Shown: positions 1 to 5,903 of the stretch, one piece after another
How the letters are laid out: the number at the start of each line of letters is the position of its first letter
How positions within the stretch are numbered: position 1 is the stretch's first letter
NCBI GenBank assembly: GCA_016929815.1
Contig: JAFGIC010000383.1
Location: 1-7,175, forward strand
Direction of reading: 5' to 3'
DNA: 7,175 nt
Origin: Deltaproteobacteria bacterium
GTDB lineage: Bacteria > Desulfobacterota > DSM-4660 > Desulfatiglandales > HGW-15
Program-made: the position numbers and the translations under genes
The notes under the pieces: model-generated
The model's input: the letters and a program-made list of their open reading frames with translations, nothing else
Databases searched by the model: none
Told to the model about the DNA's origin: nothing

Positions 1-70
1 AACACTCATGAATCGATTCCAGGCTCAGTGAAGCAGTAGGCCGGAGGCATATAAATCTTTCGATATGATT

Positions 71-109
71 ATGTAAATTACATGGAAATTGTATGGTTCC
101 GTGAATTTC
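71..109. promoter_or_regulatory. Cluster of overlapping dyads, candidate operator
   Basis: ATGTAA-A-TTACAT at 71-83 is a perfect 13-base dyad with a one-base centre. Overlapping it, 81-87 pairs with 97-103 (seven pairs, one G-T) around a nine-base loop, and GAAATT at 85-90 is inverted at 104-109. The cluster sits directly upstream of a promoter-like pair at 111-139. RND pump operons are commonly controlled by TetR- or MarR-type repressors that bind such dyads, but no regulator gene is in the window, so an operator role is inference. Confidence 0.35.
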
Positions 110-110
110 A

Positions 111-139
111 TTGATATTTCTCTACTTCTTTAATAGATT
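111..139 (+). promoter_or_regulatory. Candidate sigma-70 promoter for the efflux operon
   Basis: TTGATA (111-116, five of six matches to TTGACA) is followed after 17 bases by TAGATT (134-139, four of six matches to TATAAT). The spacing is ideal and the palindromic cluster at 71-109 lies just upstream. Transcription from here would leave a leader of roughly 135 bases that includes the hairpin at 165-177. The match is moderate and the surrounding DNA is AT-rich, so a false positive is possible. Confidence 0.35.
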
Positions 140-164
140 TGCCGATTATATCTTATTATCCGGT

Positions 165-177
165 CGGGCCAAGCCCG
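165..177 (+). terminator. Small GC hairpin followed by a short T run, weak terminator or leader element
   Basis: CGGGC (165-169) and GCCCG (173-177) can pair around a three-base loop, and CTGTTTT follows. This resembles a short intrinsic terminator, either for a gene left of the window or as an attenuator in the efflux leader. The stem has only five pairs and the T tract is interrupted, so it would be weak. Confidence 0.25.
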
Positions 178-244
178 CTGTTTTCCAGGACATGAATCAG
201 ATTAATAAAAGATTTAAAACCGAATAGCGACTTTCCCGGGATAG

Positions 245-250
245 TATAAT
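245..250 (+). promoter_or_regulatory. Perfect TATAAT -10 element close to the adaptor gene
   Basis: TATAAT at 245-250 matches the sigma-70 -10 consensus exactly and lies about 33 bases before the start codon. No acceptable -35 hexamer is found at 16-18 bases upstream (the 17-base position reads GAATAG), and there is no extended -10 TG. It could work with an activator or be an incidental AT-rich match. The palindrome TCCCGGGA (234-241) lies inside what would be the spacer. Confidence 0.35.
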
Positions 251-282
251 AAAATGCATATAAATCTCAGAGGAGTAATTAT

Positions 283-1500
283 ATGAAATCAAACGAACAG
301 AAATATTATTCTGTCTCCGTCCGTTTATTTTTTATCACATTTGTTTCCTTAGCCATATCCTTTTCCGGCTGTGGTGAAAAGCAGGAATCCCAGAGCCGGA
401 TTACAGGTAATGCGACTGCGCAATCGGCTACTGAGGTGGCTGTAGTAACCGTAACCGGGAAATCCGTTCCTGTCACCCTGGAGACGACGGGAAAGACTGA
501 AAGCTACAGGGAGGTAGAGGTCAGGGCGCAGGTAAGCGGAACACTGTTAAAACGTGACTATGTTGAAGGCAGTATAGTAAAGAAGGGTAATCTTCTCTTT
601 CAGCTGGATCCTATACCTTTTCAGACCGCGGTCAACCAGGCAAAGGCCATGGTGTCCCAGCAGCAGGCTGCGGTAAACAAGGCGGAGAGGGACATAGAAC
701 GGCTCAGTCCGCTGCTTGAGGAAAAGGCGGTCAGCCAGAAGGAATATGATGACGCTGTATCTTCCAAGGAATTGGCCCAGGCCGCGCTTGAATCTGCGGA
801 GGCCGCTTTGGAGCAGGCTGAAATAAACCTGAATTACACCAGGGTTACCGCACCCATTTCAGGGATTACCGGCAAGGCGCTTAAAGATGAAGGCAGCCTG
901 ATATCGGCAGGGTCCGACAGCCTGCTGACGAAGATCCACCAGATAGACCCGATATATGTCAATTACAGCACATCGGACACGGAATACCTCGAAATGCGCA
1001 GGAAGATTGATGAAAAGACGATACTTGTCCCGGACGAGGATAAGTTCGATGTGGAACTTACCCTGTCCGACGGGAGCATTTACCCTATAACTGGAAAACT
1101 AAATTACAGGGATACGCTGGTTGACTCTCAGACAGGGACTATTCAGAACAGGGCCGAGTTCGCCAATCCCGACTCAATACTTATGCCCAATCAGTTTGTG
1201 CGGGTGACGCTGAAAGGGGCGATTCGTCCGGAAACCATACTGGTGCCGCAGCGGGCGGTTCAGCAGAACCAGGCAGGCCATTATGTCTATACGGTAAATT
1301 CCGAAGGAAAGGCGGAACAGCGGGTGGTCGATGTAGGAGACTGGATCGGCGACGACTGGATAATTGAGAGCGGCCTGTCAGACGGCGATGTCGTGGTGGT
1401 GGACGGGACAATAAAGATTCAACAGGGTTCCCAGGTCAGGACGGCGCCTGAAGGCGACGCATCCACTGCTTTTGGGGAGTCTGCCTCCTCAGATCGGTAA
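283..1500 (+). CDS. RND efflux pump periplasmic adaptor (membrane fusion protein), AcrA/MexA type, lipoprotein
   Basis: This 405-residue protein is the adaptor that joins an inner-membrane RND pump to an outer-membrane channel. Residues about 14-29 form a hydrophobic signal segment ending in F-S-G-C with the lipid-acceptor cysteine at C30. Phe at -3 is unusual for a lipobox, where Leu is typical. The first lipoyl half spans about 77-109 (EVRAQVSG, then VEGSIVKKG and LFQLD). An Ala/Gln/Glu-rich helical hairpin follows at about 113-182, and the second lipoyl half carries TAPISGITG. The rest fits the beta-barrel and membrane-proximal domains, with ILVPQRAV near residue 320. The length is normal for the family. 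The start is fixed by AGAGGAG at 269-275, seven bases before the ATG. The permease gene follows after 14 bases, so the two are co-transcribed. The substrate cannot be read from the sequence. Confidence 0.95.
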   Translation: MKSNEQKYYSVSVRLFFITFVSLAISFSGCGEKQESQSRITGNATAQSATEVAVVTVTGKSVPVTLETTGKTESYREVEVRAQVSGTLLKRDYVEGSIVKKGNLLFQLDPIPFQTAVNQAKAMVSQQQAAVNKAERDIERLSPLLEEKAVSQKEYDDAVSSKELAQAALESAEAALEQAEINLNYTRVTAPISGITGKALKDEGSLISAGSDSLLTKIHQIDPIYVNYSTSDTEYLEMRRKIDEKTILVPDEDKFDVELTLSDGSIYPITGKLNYRDTLVDSQTGTIQNRAEFANPDSILMPNQFVRVTLKGAIRPETILVPQRAVQQNQAGHYVYTVNSEGKAEQRVVDVGDWIGDDWIIESGLSDGDVVVVDGTIKIQQGSQVRTAPEGDASTAFGESASSDR

Positions 1501-1514
1501 CAGGGAGGCGTACT

Positions 1515-4500
1515 ATGATATCACGTTTTTTTATAGACAGGCCTATTTTTGCCACGGTTTTATCCATTATAATAACCATTGCAGGCCTCGCGGCGCTGAT
1601 GAATCTGGCCGTGGCCCAGTATCCCGATATTGCTCCGCCAACGGTAACCGTTTCGGCCACGTATCCGGGGGCCTCTGCCGAGGTCCTTCAGGAGACGGTT
1701 GCGGCGCCTATTGAAGAGCAGATCAACGGTGTGGAAGGGATGCTTTACCTGCTGTCTTCGAGTTCGAGTTCCGGGTATGTCAGTTTTACCGTTACCTTTG
1801 AGACAGGAACCGATCCTGAGCAGGCGACCATAAACGTAAACAACCGTGTCCAGCAGGTCATGGCCAAGATGCCCCAGGAAGTGAAGGATATGGGGATATC
1901 CGTTCGAAAGAGCGCTTCATCCATAGTCATGCTTGTGGAACTGTCCTCGCCGGACGACAGTTACAGCATCCTTGAACTCAACAATTATGCCACAGTGAAT
2001 ATCATTGATGAACTGAAGCGCATTGAAGGTGTCGGAGACGCATCGGTCTTCGGGCTCGCTGATTATTCCATGAGGATCTGGATAAAACCCGACCGGCTGA
2101 AGGAGTTTAATCTTACTGCAACGGACGTAGCCAATGTCCTCAGGGAACAAAACGCCCAGTTCAGCGCCGGCAAGGTGGGGGCACAGCCTACAGACAGGCC
2201 GGTTCAAATGACCTATACCGTTACTACCAAGGGGAGGTTCACGGAGGTCAGTGAATTTGAAAATATTATTGTCCGCGCCAATCCCGATGGATCCATACTT
2301 CGCCTCAGGGATGTAGCCACCGTTGAGCTTGGGCCTTCAGGCTATGAGGTTGTTACCAAGGCCAATGGGAAGCAGATGGTCGGCATAGGGATCTACCCTC
2401 AGCCGGGCGCAAACGCCATCGAGGTCACATCATCAGTAAAAGATGTAATAGCCGAGTTGTCCCGGAATTTTCCTGAGGGCATTGAATGCAGCGTGCTGAT
2501 CGACAACACAACCTATGTGCGCGAGTCCATCAAGGAGATTTTATATACCCTGGTTATAGCAATGATCCTTGTTTTCCTGGTGGTTTATGTGTTTCTCCAG
2601 AACTGGAGGGCAACCCTCATTCCTTCTCTGTCTGTGCCGGTCTCGCTGATAGGCTGTTTCGCCGGGATGTATCTTCTAGGGTTTTCCATCAACACACTTA
2701 CGCTTCTGGGCATGATCCTGTCCATCGGTATCGTGGTGGATGATGCTATTGTAGTGCTTGAAAACGTTGAACGCATCATGCACGAGGAGGGCCTTCCTTC
2801 CAGGGATGCGGCAAAAAAGGCCATGGATCAGGTTTCAGGTCCTATCATAGCCATCGTCGTGGTCCTTTGTGCGGTTTTTATTCCTGTTGCGTTTCTGGGC
2901 GGCATGACGGGCCAGCTCTATAAGCAATTTGCCATAACAATCGCCATATCGGTAACCATTTCTGGCTTTGTGGCCCTGACCCTGAGCCCGGCCCTGTGTG
3001 CGGTGCTCCTGCATCCGTCCCAGAAGATACATCACGGTCTTTTCAGGCTCTTTAACAGGGCCTTTGACTGGACAAAAGATACCTATACGGCAGGCGTTGT
3101 CTTTGTCCTTAAACGCGCTGTAATGGCTATAATTATTATTGCAGTAATGCTGGCAGTAACTTATAAGCTCTTTAATGTCATCCCGACAAGCTACCTCCCC
3201 ACAGAGGACCAGGGGATGTTTATAGGCTCCATTACGCTTCCTGATGCCGCATCGCTTGACCGCACAACCGACCTTGCAGAAAAGGTCATAGACCAGGCCA
3301 GGAAGAATCCCCTGGTAAAGAAGGCGGTGTCCCTCAGCGGCATAGACATACTCGGTGGAGGCCTGAAAACCAATGCCGCCACATGTTTTATTGAACTTGT
3401 CCCATGGGATGAGCGAAAGACAGCCGATAAAAAAGTGGACAAACAGGTAATGCGTTTTATCATGGAGTCCGCCCAATTCAAGGACGGCAGGGTGATAGCC
3501 TTCAGCCCAGCGGGAATACAGGGGCTCGGTGTGACGGGCGGTTTTGAAATGTATGTACAGAACAGGGGGGCAGGAGATGCACAGCAGCTGGCGGAGGTCG
3601 CCCAGATGCTTGTTGCAGCTGCGTCCAAACGGCCCGAGCTTTCGACCGTATATACCACATACCGGGCCAACGTGCCCCAGCTTTACATGGATGTGGACAG
3701 GGATAAGGCCAAGGTTTACGGCGTTAAGATCGGAGACATATTCGAGGCAATGCAGAGCACCTTCGGGTCTCTTTATGTTAATGACTTCAACAGGTCGGGG
3801 CGAACCTTCAAGGTGCAGATGTCCGCCGAGGCGTCCTACAGGTCGACCCCCAACGAGATCGGCAAGGTATATGTGAGGTCTTCAACCACTAACAGCATGA
3901 TACCCCTGGACAGCCTGATGACCGTGAAATACATTACCGGCCCGGAGCAGATAAACCGGTTTAACGTATTTCCGTCTGCCTACATAACCGGCTCTGCTGC
4001 ATCAGGATACAGCTCAGGTGAGGCAATGGCCGCCATGGAGGAGGTTGCCGCCGAGGTGCTGCCCTCGGATTACGGCTATGCATGGAGCGGGATGTCCTTT
4101 CAGGAGAAAAAGGCCGGCAGCACCTCCATTATTGCCTTTGCCTTCGGAATAGTCATGGTATTTCTAATACTTGCTGCGCTATATGAAAAGTGGTCTCTGC
4201 CCCTTTCCATTATCATGGTTGTGCCCTTCGGACTCTTCGGTGCAATAATGACGCTCTGGATGAGGGGGCTTTCCAATGACATATATTTCCAGATAAGCCT
4301 GCTTGTGCTCATAGGCCTTTCCGCAAAGAATGCGATCCTGATCGTTGAGTTTGCTTCAAAGATGCACAAGGACGGGATGTCCGTGTTCGATGCGGCTGTT
4401 GAGGCAGCGAGGATCAGGCTCCGTCCCATTATTATGACCTCCATAGCCTTTATTCTGGGCACGCTTCCCCTTGCTCTGGCGACAGGCGCCGGGGCGGCGA

Positions 4501-4625
4501 GCCGTCATTCCATCGGAACCGGTGTTGTGGGAGGGATGTTTACGGCCACCTTTATCGGCGTCTTTTTCGTGCCGCTGTTCTTCAGGTTGGTCACGAGAGA
4601 TAAAAGGAAGAAGACTGAGGACTGA
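1515..4625 (+). CDS. RND multidrug efflux permease, AcrB/MexB (HAE1) family
   Basis: This 1036-residue inner-membrane proton/substrate antiporter is full length for the family and aligns almost end to end with E. coli AcrB from memory. It opens with the hallmark FFIDRPIFA. Two large periplasmic regions separate transmembrane helix 1 (about 9-29), the 2-6 block (starting about 340), helix 7 (about 537-556) and the C-terminal block (from about 870). The proton-relay residues are present: D409 and D410 in VVDDAIVVLENVER (AcrB D407/D408) and K938 in GLSAKNAILIVEF (AcrB K940). RLRPIIMTS near the C-terminus is also typical. GGGAGG at 1503-1508, six bases before the ATG, supports the start. Several aromatic residues of the AcrB drug pocket are replaced (see findings), so the substrate range may differ. 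No outer-membrane factor gene follows. Confidence 0.96.
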   Translation: MISRFFIDRPIFATVLSIIITIAGLAALMNLAVAQYPDIAPPTVTVSATYPGASAEVLQETVAAPIEEQINGVEGMLYLLSSSSSSGYVSFTVTFETGTDPEQATINVNNRVQQVMAKMPQEVKDMGISVRKSASSIVMLVELSSPDDSYSILELNNYATVNIIDELKRIEGVGDASVFGLADYSMRIWIKPDRLKEFNLTATDVANVLREQNAQFSAGKVGAQPTDRPVQMTYTVTTKGRFTEVSEFENIIVRANPDGSILRLRDVATVELGPSGYEVVTKANGKQMVGIGIYPQPGANAIEVTSSVKDVIAELSRNFPEGIECSVLIDNTTYVRESIKEILYTLVIAMILVFLVVYVFLQNWRATLIPSLSVPVSLIGCFAGMYLLGFSINTLTLLGMILSIGIVVDDAIVVLENVERIMHEEGLPSRDAAKKAMDQVSGPIIAIVVVLCAVFIPVAFLGGMTGQLYKQFAITIAISVTISGFVALTLSPALCAVLLHPSQKIHHGLFRLFNRAFDWTKDTYTAGVVFVLKRAVMAIIIIAVMLAVTYKLFNVIPTSYLPTEDQGMFIGSITLPDAASLDRTTDLAEKVIDQARKNPLVKKAVSLSGIDILGGGLKTNAATCFIELVPWDERKTADKKVDKQVMRFIMESAQFKDGRVIAFSPAGIQGLGVTGGFEMYVQNRGAGDAQQLAEVAQMLVAAASKRPELSTVYTTYRANVPQLYMDVDRDKAKVYGVKIGDIFEAMQSTFGSLYVNDFNRSGRTFKVQMSAEASYRSTPNEIGKVYVRSSTTNSMIPLDSLMTVKYITGPEQINRFNVFPSAYITGSAASGYSSGEAMAAMEEVAAEVLPSDYGYAWSGMSFQEKKAGSTSIIAFAFGIVMVFLILAALYEKWSLPLSIIMVVPFGLFGAIMTLWMRGLSNDIYFQISLLVLIGLSAKNAILIVEFASKMHKDGMSVFDAAVEAARIRLRPIIMTSIAFILGTLPLALATGAGAASRHSIGTGVVGGMFTATFIGVFFVPLFFRLVTRDKRKKTED

Positions 4626-4663
4626 AGGCAGAGGTTGAGAAGATAAGAGGTTAAAGACAGAGG
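4613..4663. repeat. Purine-rich degenerate short tandem repeat at the 3' end of the permease gene
   Basis: GACTGAG (4613-4619) is followed directly by GACTGAA (4620-4626), across the permease stop codon. AGAGG then recurs at 4630, 4646 and 4659, the first two copies extended to AGAGGTT. The plus strand is almost entirely purine over the whole stretch. It looks like a decayed short tandem array of roughly seven-base units. It contains no terminator-like hairpin. Confidence 0.35.
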
Positions 4664-4676
4664 CCGGTACAGCCGC

Positions 4677-4738
4677 TTGACGTTGCACGGACAGCTTAAT
4701 CGAAGATAAGACTTTGCTGGGGGAGCGCAGATGGTCAA
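4677..4738 (+). other. Nested self-complementary stretch, possible structured RNA
   Basis: TTGAC (4677-4681) pairs with GTCAA (4734-4738). Inside it TGC (4684-4686) can pair with GCA (4727-4729), then CAG (4692-4694) with CTG (4717-4719). Innermost, CTTA plus TC (4695-4698, 4700-4701) pairs with GATAAG (4705-4710), with one bulged A and a GAA loop. The helices are properly nested, but each is short, so this is weak evidence for a folded RNA. I compared it with the c-di-GMP-I riboswitch because a PilZ gene follows, and the conserved core is absent. It could be the 3' untranslated end of the efflux mRNA. Confidence 0.25.
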
Positions 4739-4757
4739 ATACATATGGGGAAAAACC

Positions 4758-4785
4758 TTGTAAAAATATATTTATCCTGCATAAT
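4758..4785 (+). promoter_or_regulatory. Candidate sigma-70 promoter for pilZ-hisH-hisF
   Basis: TTGTAA (4758-4763, four of six matches) and CATAAT (4780-4785, five of six matches) are separated by 16 bases. A TG pair directly precedes the -10, although one base closer than in a classical extended -10. Transcription would begin near 4791-4793, giving a leader of about 105 bases before the PilZ start codon. It lies in the only sizeable gap before the pilZ operon, which supports the assignment. Confidence 0.45.
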
Positions 4786-4790
4786 AGAAT

Positions 4791-4825
4791 GCAACGGTTC
4801 CGGGAATAATAATCTTCGGAACTGC
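4791..4825 (+). other. Hairpin at the predicted 5' end of the pilZ-hisHF transcript
   Basis: GTTCCG (4797-4802) pairs perfectly with CGGAAC (4817-4822). The helix can be extended by GCA (4791-4793) with TGC (4823-4825), leaving a three-base bulge on the 5' side. The loop is AT-rich. There is no T run behind it, so it does not look like a terminator. If the promoter at 4758-4785 is real, this hairpin sits at the very 5' end of the RNA, where it could slow decay or serve as a binding site. That role is inference. Confidence 0.3.
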
Positions 4826-4898
4826 ACTTTAAGTTGTCGGCCTTCAGAAATCATCGGGCTTTTTGAGCGTTCATCAATTTATGGAAGGAGGTTTGGAT

Positions 4899-5267
4899 AT
4901 GGAAGATGAAAAGCGCAGATTTTCACGTTTTATTCTTAACATGAATGCGACACTTTATGTTAAGGGCGATTCATTCAAAACGGATATGATATCAAATCTC
5001 AGCATAGGCGGGTGTCTTCTGCCGATTCATGCAGATCTGGAGCCGAATGATCCCTGTTCGATAATTATCAATCTGGGGATGCCTGAAAGTGATGTCAACG
5101 TAAAGGTTGAAGGGATAATCATACGGTGTGAACATGGAGATGTAGCCGTAAAATTTACGTCCATTGACCCGGACAGCCTTTTCCATCTCCAGATGCTGGC
5201 CAGGTATAATTCGCCTGACACGGAGAAGGTAGAAGAGGAGATAAAGAAACACCCGGGTCTTTTTTAA
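4899..5267 (+). CDS. Single-domain PilZ protein, probable c-di-GMP receptor
   Basis: This 122-residue cytoplasmic protein consists of little more than one PilZ domain. Both c-di-GMP motifs are visible: RxxxR at R6-R10 (RRFSR) and N/DxSxxG at N33-G38 (NLSIGG), with the usual spacing. A beta-rich core follows, then a charged tail rich in Glu and Lys. An upstream in-frame TTG at 4863 and ATG at 4881 are possible starts. However, AAGGAGG at 4885-4891, a perfect Shine-Dalgarno, stands seven bases before the ATG at 4899, and starting there puts RxxxR at the N-terminus as in many PilZ proteins. There is no signal peptide, membrane segment or attached output domain. The hisH start codon follows the stop after nine bases, so the genes appear co-transcribed. 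The output it controls is unknown. Confidence 0.9.
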   Translation: MEDEKRRFSRFILNMNATLYVKGDSFKTDMISNLSIGGCLLPIHADLEPNDPCSIIINLGMPESDVNVKVEGIIIRCEHGDVAVKFTSIDPDSLFHLQMLARYNSPDTEKVEEEIKKHPGLF

Positions 5268-5276
5268 AAAAGGATT

Positions 5277-5903
5277 ATGATTGCAATAATAGACTATAAC
5301 GCGGGCAATCTTACCAGCGTGAAGAGGGCCATGGATCGTCTCGGAAGGAAGTCCGTGATAACCGATGATTGCTCAAGTATAGCCCGTGCAGAGAGGATCA
5401 TATTTCCGGGCGTCGGCGCGGCCGGCAGGGCCATGACCGACCTTAAAAAGAAGGGGCTGGACAGGGCCTTGATAGAGGCATTTAATGAAAAGAAGCCGAT
5501 ACTCGGCATATGTCTCGGGACACAGATCATAATGGAAAGAAGCGAAGAGAACGATACGGAGTGCCTGGGCATTATAAGGGGTAAGGTAAAAAGATTTGCC
5601 GTTGAATCATCAGGTCTGAAGGTGCCTCATATGGGATGGAACAGCGTTATGCTCAGGAGAAAACATCCCCTTTTTCAGGGAGTTGAACCGGACAGTGAGT
5701 TCTATTTCGTGCACTCCTATTATCCCTTGCCCGATGATCCTGACAGGGTCCTGGGGGAGACCGATTATATTGCCAGGTTTGCCTCCGCGCTTTCTGCAGG
5801 GAACCTCGCGGCAATGCAGTTCCACCCTGAGAAGAGCGGGGAGCCGGGGCTGAAGATCCTGGATAATTTCTGTAAATGGGACGGCAGGGATTATGTTGAG
5901 TAA
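5277..5903 (+). CDS. hisH: Imidazole glycerol phosphate synthase, glutamine amidotransferase subunit HisH
   Basis: HisH hydrolyses glutamine and passes the ammonia to HisF for the fifth step of histidine synthesis, in the cytoplasm. At 208 residues it has the normal length of a class I glutamine amidotransferase of this type. The catalytic triad is visible as C79 (in GICLGTQ) with H183 and E185 (in QFHPEKSG). The oxyanion-strand motif PGVG is at 44-47, and PHMGWN at 117-122 is a family hallmark. The start is set by the typical N-terminus MIAIIDYNAGN. Its Shine-Dalgarno is poorly placed, with AAGGA ending only two bases before the ATG, so translation may rely on coupling from pilZ. The end overlaps hisF by 11 bases. 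The rest of the his pathway is not in the window. Confidence 0.96.
   Translation: MIAIIDYNAGNLTSVKRAMDRLGRKSVITDDCSSIARAERIIFPGVGAAGRAMTDLKKKGLDRALIEAFNEKKPILGICLGTQIIMERSEENDTECLGIIRGKVKRFAVESSGLKVPHMGWNSVMLRRKHPLFQGVEPDSEFYFVHSYYPLPDDPDRVLGETDYIARFASALSAGNLAAMQFHPEKSGEPGLKILDNFCKWDGRDYVE

Larger units (their letters stand above)
47..267. repeat. 12-bp direct repeat in the efflux leader (47-58 and 256-267)
   Basis: GCATATAAATCT occurs exactly at 47-58 and again at 256-267, the second copy ending just before the adaptor gene's ribosome binding site. The copies are 209 bases apart and flanked by unrelated sequence. An exact 12-mer twice in a 282-base leader is more than expected by chance, though AT-richness weakens the point. 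It could be a protein-binding site or simply coincidence. Confidence 0.35.

Noticed and set aside
1..39. Tail of an upstream gene (NTHESIPGSVKQ then stop), or a minus-strand gene starting at 10-8 (ATG AGT GTT)
   Set aside because: Both are too short at the window edge to recognise, and neither has a clear ribosome site or family signature. The sequence to the left is needed to decide.
1753..1782. Serine run with repeated TTCGAG in the permease, as a possible slippage repeat
   Set aside because: AcrB-family proteins have a Ser-rich segment at this position (SSNSDSTG in AcrB), so this is family structure and the DNA repeat is only two units.
2835..3476. A 213-codon open frame on the minus strand inside the permease gene
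   Set aside because: It lies wholly antisense to an unmistakable RND permease, its translation is low-complexity and charged with no recognisable domain, and it has no supporting context. It is a shadow of the real gene.
4626..4898. A c-di-GMP riboswitch ahead of the PilZ gene
   Set aside because: The gap contains no match to the conserved GEMM core (CACGCACAGGGCAAACC-like and GCAAAGCC segments). The GCACGGACAG stretch at 4685-4694 is only a superficial resemblance.
4863..4898. Longer PilZ protein starting at TTG 4863 or ATG 4881
   Set aside because: Neither has a good ribosome binding site, whereas ATG 4899 follows a perfect AAGGAGG by seven bases and gives a typical PilZ N-terminus.
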